NCBI GenBank assembly: GCA_018399515.1
Contig: JAGYOB010000363.1
Location: 1 to 8,279 of the forward strand
Reading direction: 5' to 3'
DNA length: 8,279 nucleotides
From: Candidatus Nanopelagicales bacterium
Lineage (GTDB): Bacteria; Actinomycetota; Actinomycetes; S36-B12
Shown: positions 1-5,165 of the stretch, one piece after another
Layout: the number at the start of each line of letters is the position of its first letter
How positions within the stretch are numbered: position 1 is the first letter of the stretch
The notes under the pieces: generated by a model
What the model was told of the DNA's origin: nothing
Databases searched by the model: none
What the model saw: only the letters and a program-made list of their open reading frames with translations
Translations under genes and position numbers: made by a program

Positions 1-26
1 GGCGGTCACTCTACGGGGTCGACCGA

Positions 27-356
27 TCACACCCGCCCGAAGGACAGCACCCAGGCAACCGGGGCCGCCATCAGTAAACCGACGAGCACAACGATGCGCC
101 CGCCCCAGTCGGGCAGCAGCGGCCAGGTGATGGCGCAGATCACCACGATGATTCCTGCGAGCGCAGCCAGTCTGCGCCGACGCCGGCGAGCGAGGAGCCC
201 GGGGGTCGTGTGCGGCTTATCGGGCAGCATCGCTCGCAGCCGCTGACGCCATCTTTGCGCTCGGTCGGCACGACGGCGCTGCGTGGCGCGCTGCTCGCGC
301 TGTTCAAGCGCGGCGGCCTCGCGCTCAGCACGCCTACGGGCACGCTCCTTGGCCAT
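27..356 (-). CDS. Small basic two-helix membrane protein, his-operon associated, unknown function
   Basis: I do not recognise a named family. The 109-residue product has two parts. Residues 1-62 are extremely rich in Arg, Glu, Ala and Gln, look like a charged helix or coiled coil, and end in a run of six Arg (57-62). Residues 63-106 form two hydrophobic helices (about 63-81 and 86-106) joined by a short PDWGGR turn. By the positive-inside rule the long basic N-terminus should be cytoplasmic. The ATG start is supported by an AAGGG four bases upstream. The gene follows hisH in the same direction after 58 bp and precedes what is probably hisA/priA outside the window, so it is likely the sixth gene of the his operon. 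Small membrane ORFs in this position are known in actinobacterial his operons, but I know of no function. The reading frame is convincing; a catalytic role is unlikely. Confidence 0.8.
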   Translation of the reverse strand: MAKERARRRAEREAAALEQREQRATQRRRADRAQRWRQRLRAMLPDKPHTTPGLLARRRRRRLAALAGIIVVICAITWPLLPDWGGRIVVLVGLLMAAPVAWVLSFGRV

Positions 357-368
357 GGGTCCCTTCTC

Positions 369-385
369 GAATCAGTGTGTGATTC
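369..385. repeat. Short perfect inverted repeat between hisH and the 109-codon ORF
   Basis: GAATCA (369-374) and TGATTC (380-385) pair perfectly around a five-base spacer. On the minus strand the hairpin ends 12 bases before the ATG at 356, just upstream of the AAGGG ribosome-binding site. The stem is only 6 bp with two G:C pairs and no U-tract follows, so it is not a convincing intrinsic terminator. It could be a minor RNA structure, an operator half-site pair or chance. Confidence 0.3.
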
Positions 386-414
386 CGGCTTTGCTGTTCA
401 CGACAGGGTGGGGT

Positions 415-1050
415 TCAGCGAAGGCTGTCCAGCCAGGTGCCCAGCAGGTGGGCCCCGGCATCACCGGACTTCTCGGGGTGGAACTGCGTCGCCCACAGGG
501 GCCCGTTCTCCACCGCGGCCACGAACCGCTCACCGTGTTCAGCCCAGGTCACCTTCGGTTCGGGAAGCGGTGGTTGTGCGGGCAGCGTCCAGGCCCGAGC
601 GGCATAGGAGTGGACGAAATAGAACCGTTCCTTCTCGATCCCGGCGAACATCGCCGACCCCGGTGCGGGCGCGACGGTGTTCCATCCCATGTGCGGCAGC
701 ACATCAGCATGCAGCCGCTCCACTTCCCCGGGCCACTCACCCATCCCTTCGGTCACCACTGCGTGCTCCACTCCCCGATCGAACATGACCTGCATGCCGA
801 CACAGATACCCAGCACCGGGCGGCCACCGGCCAACCGACGCTCGATCATCCGCGGGGCACCAACGGCATGAAGACCGGCCATGCATGATGCGTAAGCACC
901 GACACCGGGCACCACGAGACCATCGGCTGCAGCGACGACATCGGCATCCCAGGTCACCTCTACGTCGGCACCCACACGCTCCAAGGCTCGCTGGGCCGAA
1001 CGCAGATTGCCCGAGCCGTAGTCCAAAACAGCCACGCTCGGGCGTTTCAT
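415..1050 (-). CDS. hisH: Imidazole glycerol phosphate synthase, glutamine amidotransferase subunit HisH
   Basis: HisH hydrolyses glutamine and channels the ammonia to HisF, which turns PRFAR into imidazole glycerol phosphate and AICAR (histidine step 5, linked to purine synthesis). The 211-residue protein is full length for this class-I glutaminase. Visible motifs are the start LDYGSGNLRS (9-18), the oxyanion-strand loop PGVG (48-51), the nucleophile in LGICVGMQ (Cys83), GWN (122-124), FVHSYA (145-150) and the His-Glu pair in TQFHPEKSG (His191, Glu193). All three triad residues are present. hisF is not in the window. The start is the last of four ATGs in a 14-bp tandem array; only this one opens the long frame. 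GAGG lies eight bases upstream, inside the last minicistron. HisH translation is therefore probably coupled to the upstream 53-codon ORF through three tiny ORFs. Confidence 0.97.
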   Translation of the reverse strand: MKRPSVAVLDYGSGNLRSAQRALERVGADVEVTWDADVVAAADGLVVPGVGAYASCMAGLHAVGAPRMIERRLAGGRPVLGICVGMQVMFDRGVEHAVVTEGMGEWPGEVERLHADVLPHMGWNTVAPAPGSAMFAGIEKERFYFVHSYAARAWTLPAQPPLPEPKVTWAEHGERFVAAVENGPLWATQFHPEKSGDAGAHLLGTWLDSLR

Positions 1051-1092
1051 GTGGCGTTCCTCATGTGGTGTTCCTCATGTGGTGTTCCTCAT
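1047..1092 (-). promoter_or_regulatory. Chain of three overlapping five-codon minicistrons leading into hisH
   Basis: On the minus strand, ATG at 1092 reads Met-Arg-Asn-Thr-Thr and stops at TGA 1077-1075. ATG at 1078 reads the same peptide and stops at 1063-1061. ATG at 1064 reads Met-Arg-Asn-Ala-Thr and stops at 1049-1047. ATG at 1050 opens hisH. Every stop overlaps the next start as ATGA, and so does the stop of the 53-codon ORF with the first ATG. Each start has GAGG or TGG-like pairing about eight bases upstream. A ribosome finishing the membrane ORF would have to reinitiate four times, or a new one would have to enter at one of four equivalent sites, to make HisH. The geometry is read directly; any effect on HisH yield is inferred. 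Confidence 0.6.
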
Positions 1093-1102
1093 GTGGCGTT
1101 CC
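1047..1102 (-). repeat. Tandem array, four 14-bp units, at the 53-codon ORF/hisH junction
   Basis: Read on the minus strand, the unit GGAACRCCACATGA occurs four times head to tail without interruption. The variable base R is G, A, A, G in order, so the outer two units are identical and the inner two are identical. The first unit is the coding end of the 53-codon ORF (codons Asn-Ala-Thr plus stop) and the last supplies the ATG of hisH. Each unit carries its own Shine-Dalgarno-like GGA and an ATGA stop/start. The likely origin is slipped-strand duplication of an ancestral ATGA junction between the two genes. Because the junction lies inside the unit, any whole number of copies leaves both flanking protein sequences unchanged. 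Confidence 0.95.
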
Positions 1103-1250
1103 AGGCGTACAGCGCCCCGGCGATGAGCGCCATCGTGGCGAGGATGATCAAGATCACCATCGCGGGGCGTTTTCCCTGCGAGTACATGGAGTAGGCGCCT
1201 CCGGCGAGGAAGGCGCCAAGGCCGAGCAGAACGACCGGGAACCAGTTCAC
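1089..1250 (-). CDS. 53-residue two-helix membrane protein between hisB and hisH
   Basis: This small frame begins at a GTG (1250-1248) and codes for 53 residues beginning Met-Asn-Trp-Phe-Pro. It has two hydrophobic helices, about 4-20 and 30-49, joined by a polar turn with Tyr-Ser-Gln-Gly-Lys-Arg, and ends Trp-Asn-Ala-Thr. The start is fixed by an in-frame TAG four codons upstream (1262-1260) and by AGGA seven bases before the GTG. The frame shows the usual G/C-rich third positions. It follows hisB after 13 bp and its TGA overlaps the first ATG of the array before hisH, so it is part of the his operon. Small membrane ORFs between hisB and hisH occur in other actinobacteria (Corynebacterium glutamicum has two unnamed ORFs there). 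Function is unknown; a role in translational coupling to hisH is possible from its position. Confidence 0.8.
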   Translation of the reverse strand: MNWFPVVLLGLGAFLAGGAYSMYSQGKRPAMVILIILATMALIAGALYAWNAT

Positions 1251-1257
1251 CAGACGG

Positions 1258-1261
1258 TCCT
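1258..1261 (-). promoter_or_regulatory. Ribosome-binding site deciding the GTG start of the 53-codon ORF
   Basis: AGGA on the minus strand sits seven bases before the GTG at 1250. It overlaps an in-frame TAG (1262-1260), which rules out any ATG, GTG or TTG start further upstream and so sets the reading frame of this small gene. Confidence 0.6.
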
Positions 1262-1263
1262 AC

Positions 1264-1878
1264 TCAGGCGGAGGACACAGAGGTCTGCGAGGACAGCGTC
1301 CCCTTCGTCGAGGGAATCCCGACCACTCGAGGATCCATCGCGACCGCGTCGCGCAACGCACGTGCGAAGGACTTGAACTGCGCTTCGACGACATGGTGCG
1401 CGTTGCGGCCACTGAGCACCCGGATGTGCAGGGTGATCTGCGCGGTCGCGACGAAAGACTCGAAGATGTGCCGGGTCAGCGTCGTGTCGTAACTGCCGAT
1501 CAACTCGACGATCTCGGGCTCCTCATGAACGAGGTAGGGCCGCCCGGAAAGGTCGACCGCGCACTGCGACAGCGTCTCATCGAGGGGAACCAGCGCGTCG
1601 CCGTACCGTCGAGTGCCGGCCGCATCACCGAGAGCCTCGCGAAAGGCAGTGCCCAGAGCCAACGAAGTGTCCTCGACGGTGTGGTGGGCGTCGACCTCGA
1701 GGTCGCCGGCGGTCTCGACGGTCAGATCGAATCCACCATGTTTGCCCAGCTGCGCCAGCATGTGGTCGAAGAACGGCACGCCGGTGGACACGGTGGCCTG
1801 CCCGGTTCCATCGAGATCGATCTCGACGAGGACCCGACTCTCCTTGGTCGATCGCTCTACTCGACCGGTGCGCGCCAT
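1264..1878 (-). CDS. hisB: Imidazoleglycerol-phosphate dehydratase HisB (monofunctional)
   Basis: HisB dehydrates imidazole glycerol phosphate to imidazole acetol phosphate, histidine step 6, in the cytoplasm. At 204 residues it is the monofunctional form, without the N-terminal histidinol-phosphatase domain of the enterobacterial fusion. The Mn-binding repeats of the family are intact: FFDHM (36-40), DAHHTVED (63-70, with His65, His66 and Glu69) and RNAHHVVEAQFK (158-169, with His161, His162 and Glu165). The N-terminal segment RVERSTKESRV is typical of bacterial HisB. The ATG is three bases beyond the hisC stop and has a strong AAGGAG six bases upstream, inside the end of hisC. The 53-codon membrane ORF follows 13 bp downstream. 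The short Ser/Thr-rich tail after residue 190 is not conserved catalytic sequence. Confidence 0.98.
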   Translation of the reverse strand: MARTGRVERSTKESRVLVEIDLDGTGQATVSTGVPFFDHMLAQLGKHGGFDLTVETAGDLEVDAHHTVEDTSLALGTAFREALGDAAGTRRYGDALVPLDETLSQCAVDLSGRPYLVHEEPEIVELIGSYDTTLTRHIFESFVATAQITLHIRVLSGRNAHHVVEAQFKSFARALRDAVAMDPRVVGIPSTKGTLSSQTSVSSA

Positions 1879-1881
1879 GGA

Positions 1882-3015
1882 CTACTCCTTCGGGTCGCTT
1901 CGCTGATGAACGATGTCGATCATGCCCGATGCGGTGACGACATCCATCAGCGCATCACGGAAGGCCGCGTTCTCCTGCGGGGTGCCGATGCTGACACGCA
2001 GCCAACCGGACGGGCCGCTCTCGCGGACGAGAACTCCACGCTCGAGCAGGTCCTGCCAGATCCGATGCGCATCGGCGAAGCGCCCGAACAACACGAAGTT
2101 CGCATCCGAATCCGGCGCGACGAGACCGTGATCACGCAACCAGAGCACGAGATCATCGCGCTCGGTTCGCAGCGCCTCGACCTGGGCCAGGAGTTCATCG
2201 GCGTAGTGCAGGGCAGTCCGTGCGACGACCTGGGTGACGGCCGACAGGTGGTAGGGCAGGCGGACGATCTGCAATCCGGCCAGCACATCGACCGATCCGA
2301 GTGCGTAGCCCAGTCGAGCCCCGGCTAGCGCGAAGGCCTTGCTCATCGTCCGGGTCACGATGAGGTTGCGGTGCGCGCCGATCAGGGATGTCGCGCTGGG
2401 CACACCCGGGCGCCGGAATTCGGCATATGCCTCATCGACGACGACGATTCCCGATGCTGCTTCGCACGCCGCTTCGATCACATCGAGGTCCATAGCCGTG
2501 CCGGTCGGATTGTTCGGAGATGTCACCACGACCAGATCGGGCTGCACCTCGGCGATCGCCGAGCGCATCGCCGCCGCATCGATGGTGAAGTCCGTTGCCC
2601 GCGGTCGGGTGACATAGGTGGTGTGTGAATCGCGCGCATATTGGGCATACATGGAATACGTCGGCGTGAAGGACAGTGCGGTTCGACCAGATCCGCCATA
2701 GGCCGCGAAGATGTGGGCCATCACCTCGTTCGAGCCGTTCGCCGGCCAGATCTCGACCGGTTCGAAGCGCACTCCTGACTCGGCCGCGACGTATCCCGCA
2801 AGCGCCTCCCGCAGCGCCATCGCATCACGATCCGGATACCGATTCAGCGATGCCGCGGTCTCGGCGACCGCACTCCCGATGGCTTGGGCCAGATCAGGCG
2901 ATGGGGGAAACGGATTCTCGTTGGTGTTCAACCGGACCGGCACCTCGATCTGGGGAGCGCCATAGGGCTCCAGACCCCGCAGGTCCGTGCGCAGGGGTGG
3001 CCAGAACTCGGTCAC
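1882..3015 (-). CDS. hisC: Histidinol-phosphate aminotransferase HisC
   Basis: HisC transfers an amino group from glutamate to imidazole acetol phosphate to give L-histidinol phosphate, using PLP (fold type I, class II aminotransferase). The 377-residue length is normal. Visible features are LNTNENPF (29-36) for substrate binding, the SPNNPTG loop (166-172, Asn168), VVDEAYAEF (192-200, Asp194 contacting the PLP ring nitrogen and Tyr197), the Schiff-base lysine in TMSKAFALAGARLGY (Lys226, Arg234) and the carboxylate-binding Arg in WLRVSIGT (Arg340). The start is GTG at 3015-3013, overlapping the hisD stop as GTGA. There is no Shine-Dalgarno sequence just upstream, where the bases are C- and T-rich. 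Translation therefore probably depends on ribosomes terminating hisD. Close paralogues (aromatic or phenylalanine aminotransferases) share the fold, but the operon position makes HisC nearly certain. Confidence 0.98.
   Translation of the reverse strand: MTEFWPPLRTDLRGLEPYGAPQIEVPVRLNTNENPFPPSPDLAQAIGSAVAETAASLNRYPDRDAMALREALAGYVAAESGVRFEPVEIWPANGSNEVMAHIFAAYGGSGRTALSFTPTYSMYAQYARDSHTTYVTRPRATDFTIDAAAMRSAIAEVQPDLVVVTSPNNPTGTAMDLDVIEAACEAASGIVVVDEAYAEFRRPGVPSATSLIGAHRNLIVTRTMSKAFALAGARLGYALGSVDVLAGLQIVRLPYHLSAVTQVVARTALHYADELLAQVEALRTERDDLVLWLRDHGLVAPDSDANFVLFGRFADAHRIWQDLLERGVLVRESGPSGWLRVSIGTPQENAAFRDALMDVVTASGMIDIVHQRSDPKE
1885..1890 (-). promoter_or_regulatory. Strong ribosome-binding site of hisB inside the 3' end of hisC
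   Basis: AAGGAG on the minus strand is followed at once by the hisC stop TAG (1884-1882) and then, after TCC, by the hisB ATG. The spacing of six bases is good. It is the best Shine-Dalgarno match in the operon and contrasts with the absent one of hisC, so hisB can recruit ribosomes independently. Confidence 0.7.
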
Positions 3016-4364
3016 GGGGAAGGGCGATCGGCGAGACGAACGGTGATCGCAGCCGCGTGACCGGGTAGATCCTCGGCATGGGCGAGCGCCACAACGTGCT
3101 CGGCGACATCGGCGAGTGCGCGCTCGTCGTAGTCCACGATGTGGATGCCACGCAGGAAGGTCTGCACGGACAGCCCCGACGAGTGCGTCGCCGAACCGCC
3201 CGTGGGAAGGACGTGGTTGGATCCGGCGCAGTAGTCACCCAGCGAAACCGGTGCGTGCGGACCGACGAAGATCGCACCGGCATTGCGGATCCGCATGGCA
3301 ACCTCGCGCGCGTCTCGGGTGTGGATCTCGAGGTGCTCGGCCGCGTAGGCATCGACGACAGCGATGCCCGCATCGAGGGTGTCGACGAGGACGATGCCAC
3401 TCTGCGGTCCCGTCAGCGCCTCGGTGATCCGCTCGACGTGCTTGGTGACCGCGAGTTGCTCGGCTACCTGGTCGCGGACGCGGTCGGCAAGTTCGACCGA
3501 TGTGGTGACCAGGACAGCAGCAGCCACGACGTCATGCTCGGCCTGGCTGATCAGGTCAGCAGCCACCAGCGCGGCATCGGCGGAGTCATCGGCCAAGATC
3601 GCCACCTCGGTCGGCCCCGCCTCGCTGTCGATACCGATCACACCCTTGAGCAGCCGCTTTGCGGCTGTGACCCAGATGTTCCCCGGACCGGTCACCAGGT
3701 CGACCGGCTCGCACCGCTGCCCGACACCGTCACTCTCGGGCAGGTCGACGCCATAGGCGAGCATGGCCACCGCCTGGGCTCCACCCACGGCGTACACCTC
3801 GTCGATACCGAGGAGGCCGCAAGCGGCGAGGATCGTCGGGTGCGGAAGACCACCGTGATCGGCCTGCGGTGGCGAGACCACGCACACGGACTCCACCCCG
3901 GCGATCTGGGCCGGAACGACGTTCATCACCACGCTGCTGGGATACACCGCGCGCCCACCGGGCACATACAGGCCCACCCGAGCCACCGGCAGCCACCTCT
4001 GCGTGACCGTGCCACCCGGGACGACCACCGTGGTGGTGTCCACCCGGCGCTGATCGACGTGCACCAGGCGAGCACGCCGGATGGATTCCTCGAGGGCGAC
4101 GCGCACGGTCGGGTCCAGGGCCTCCACGGCCGCCGTGATCGCCCAGGCCGGCACCCGCAGGTGAGCCGGTCGCACCCCGTCGAAGCGTTCGGTCCATTCC
4201 GCCACCGCGTCGGCGCCACGTTCACGCACATCCTCGATCACCGGACGCACCCGGGTGGTCGCTTCCTCCACATCGAGGGCAGCACGCGGCAGGACCGACC
4301 GAGGGTCAGCCAGCGACCCGCGCAGGTCGATCGTGCGCAGCAACGGGAGTGACGACGTCGACAT
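3012..4364 (-). CDS. hisD: Histidinol dehydrogenase HisD
   Basis: HisD oxidises L-histidinol to L-histidine in two NAD-dependent steps, the end of the pathway. The 450-residue protein has the typical elements: VGLYVPGG (130-137), VDLVTGPGN (221-229), IDSEAGPTEVAILAD (245-259), ISQAEHD (272-278), AEHLEIHT (342-349), GPHAPVSLGDYCAGSNHVLPT (368-388) and a C-terminal His in LPGHAAA. Matched to the E. coli enzyme, the zinc ligands are Gln274, His277, Asp377 and His436, and the catalytic pair is Glu343-His344; all are present. The ATG at 4364 has no leader with a proper Shine-Dalgarno sequence but lies seven bases after a TAGACT -10 box, so the transcript may be leaderless. It is the first gene of the his operon. 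Its TGA overlaps the GTG of hisC. Confidence 0.99.
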   Translation of the reverse strand: MSTSSLPLLRTIDLRGSLADPRSVLPRAALDVEEATTRVRPVIEDVRERGADAVAEWTERFDGVRPAHLRVPAWAITAAVEALDPTVRVALEESIRRARLVHVDQRRVDTTTVVVPGGTVTQRWLPVARVGLYVPGGRAVYPSSVVMNVVPAQIAGVESVCVVSPPQADHGGLPHPTILAACGLLGIDEVYAVGGAQAVAMLAYGVDLPESDGVGQRCEPVDLVTGPGNIWVTAAKRLLKGVIGIDSEAGPTEVAILADDSADAALVAADLISQAEHDVVAAAVLVTTSVELADRVRDQVAEQLAVTKHVERITEALTGPQSGIVLVDTLDAGIAVVDAYAAEHLEIHTRDAREVAMRIRNAGAIFVGPHAPVSLGDYCAGSNHVLPTGGSATHSSGLSVQTFLRGIHIVDYDERALADVAEHVVALAHAEDLPGHAAAITVRLADRPSP

Positions 4365-4371
4365 AGCCCCC

Positions 4372-4377
4372 AGTCTA
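4372..4377 (-). promoter_or_regulatory. Putative -10 box of the his operon (leaderless start)
   Basis: TAGACT on the minus strand fits the actinobacterial TANNNT -10 pattern. Seven bases separate it from the hisD ATG, which puts the expected transcription start on or next to the A of the start codon. I see no convincing -35 hexamer at 16-18 bp. With only 57 bp to the divergent gene there is no room for a T-box or attenuator leader. Confidence 0.5.
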
Positions 4378-4409
4378 GGTCGTCGTGTTCGTCACGCCCT
4401 TCCGCGTCG

Positions 4410-4415
4410 TACGCT
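4410..4415 (+). promoter_or_regulatory. Putative -10 box of the LON-domain gene (leaderless start)
   Basis: TACGCT fits TANNNT and ends six bases before the ATG at 4422. No purine-rich ribosome-binding site lies between them or just upstream. Both facts favour a leaderless transcript. The box is divergent from the hisD box, about 32 bp away centre to centre, so the two promoters would share the same short region. No clear -35 is visible. Confidence 0.45.
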
Positions 4416-4421
4416 GGCGAT

Positions 4422-5099
4422 ATGGACCCCGCATCATCCGACGCCGAACGGACCCTGCCGACTTTTCCTCTGGGCACGGTTCTCGTTCCCGGATTGGTGC
4501 TCCCCCTGCACATCTTCGAACAGCGATACCGCGATCTGGTCGGTGATCTGATGGACCTGCCCGAGGACGATCGCGAATTCGTGATCGTGGCTATCCGCGA
4601 TGGTCACGAGGTCGGCGCGGATGGAGTCCGGGCCCTGCACAACGTCGGTGTCATCGCCAGCGTCCGCGACATCACGCCCCTCGATGATGGTCGCTTCGAC
4701 GTTGTCACCGTCGGCGCAACCCGTGTTCACATGGAGCAATTGCTGACCGACCGCAGTTACCTCCAGGCGAAGGTCTCCCCGATGCCCGAGCAGTCCGGGG
4801 ATGATGCTGAATTGCTGGCACCGCGGGTGCGCGCGGCATTCGCCACCTACCGGGGACTCATCACCGATTCTGAGGATTCCTTCGAGGACCTTCCCGAGGA
4901 TCCGGGGGTGCTGTCCTATCTCATCGCCGCGGCTTTGATCCTGGATGTCAACGATCGTCAGAGTCTGCTGGAGATCCCCGATGACAGCGCGCGCCTGCGC
5001 GCCGAACTTCACCGCCTGCGCCAGGAGATCGCGCTACTGCGCACCGTGCCGAGCCTGCCCGCGATCGACCTGCACACCACACCACCGTCGCTGAACTAG
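4422..5099 (+). CDS. Stand-alone LON substrate-binding (N-terminal) domain protein
   Basis: The 225-residue protein matches the LON N-terminal domain (PUA-like beta fold plus helical bundle). Its signature is near the start, in FPLGTVLVPGLVLPLHIFEQRYRDLV (15-40), followed by a beta-rich part to about residue 120 and an alpha-helical part (128-210) whose end (190-208) is Leu/Arg/Glu-rich and could be a coiled coil. There is no AAA+ ATPase domain and no Ser-Lys protease domain, so it cannot be a complete Lon protease. The product is cytoplasmic and probably binds unfolded or specific proteins. Orthologues next to hisD are common in actinobacteria, with no assigned substrate. It starts from the hisD/LON divergent promoter and is followed in the same direction by ybaK after 66 bp. 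The family call is strong; the biological role is unknown. Confidence 0.9.
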   Translation: MDPASSDAERTLPTFPLGTVLVPGLVLPLHIFEQRYRDLVGDLMDLPEDDREFVIVAIRDGHEVGADGVRALHNVGVIASVRDITPLDDGRFDVVTVGATRVHMEQLLTDRSYLQAKVSPMPEQSGDDAELLAPRVRAAFATYRGLITDSEDSFEDLPEDPGVLSYLIAAALILDVNDRQSLLEIPDDSARLRAELHRLRQEIALLRTVPSLPAIDLHTTPPSLN

Positions 5100-5159
5100 A
5101 CGACCTGAACTAAACGACCTGAACTAGCCGACCTGAACAAGTCGACGGAACGAGACGAC
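5091..5159 (+). repeat. Tandem array, four 14-bp units plus one degenerate unit, between the LON gene and ybaK
   Basis: Four head-to-tail units occupy 5091-5146: CTGAACTAGACGAC, CTGAACTAAACGAC, CTGAACTAGCCGAC and CTGAACAAGTCGAC. A 13-base degenerate fifth copy at 5147-5159 matches unit 1 at 11 of 13 positions. The first unit includes the last two codons and TAG of the LON gene. The repeated TAG/TAA falls in a different frame in each of units 1-3 because 14 is not a multiple of three. TGA inside the later CTGAAC copies also occurs in all three frames. The array ends six bases before the ybaK ATG, so it fills nearly the whole gap. No stable terminator hairpin is seen. It could be a slippage product, a binding-site array or a multi-frame translational stop. 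Confidence 0.9.
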
Positions 5160-5165
5160 GCGCCG

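Noticed and set aside
1..9. Possible GTG start (minus strand, Met-Thr-Ala) of hisA/priA at the window edge
   Set aside because: Operon order makes hisA/priA likely next, but three codons and no clear ribosome-binding site are not enough to call a gene.
357..414. Intrinsic terminator between hisH and the 109-codon ORF
   Set aside because: The only hairpin is a 6-bp A/T-rich stem with no U-tract, placed directly before a ribosome-binding site.
1047..1102. CRISPR-like or iteron-like array at the hisH junction
   Set aside because: Units are 14 bp, directly adjacent without spacers, and built from gene-end plus start-codon sequence; no cas gene or replication gene is nearby.
885..1376. 163-codon plus-strand frame across the hisH start, the repeat array and the 53-codon ORF
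   Set aside because: It is open only because the 14-bp array lacks stops on that strand; its product includes the repeated array as CGVP-like peptides and is Arg/Pro/His-rich. The minus-strand 53-codon ORF has a start, a ribosome-binding site and membrane helices.
1393..2328. 311-codon plus-strand open frame opposite hisB and hisC
   Set aside because: It covers two conserved genes in antisense, with no recognisable domain and no ribosome-binding site.
3078..4352. Long 424-codon plus-strand open frame opposite hisD
   Set aside because: It is the mirror of hisD in a G+C-rich region; its His/Arg/Gly-rich composition matches no family and hisD carries every catalytic residue.
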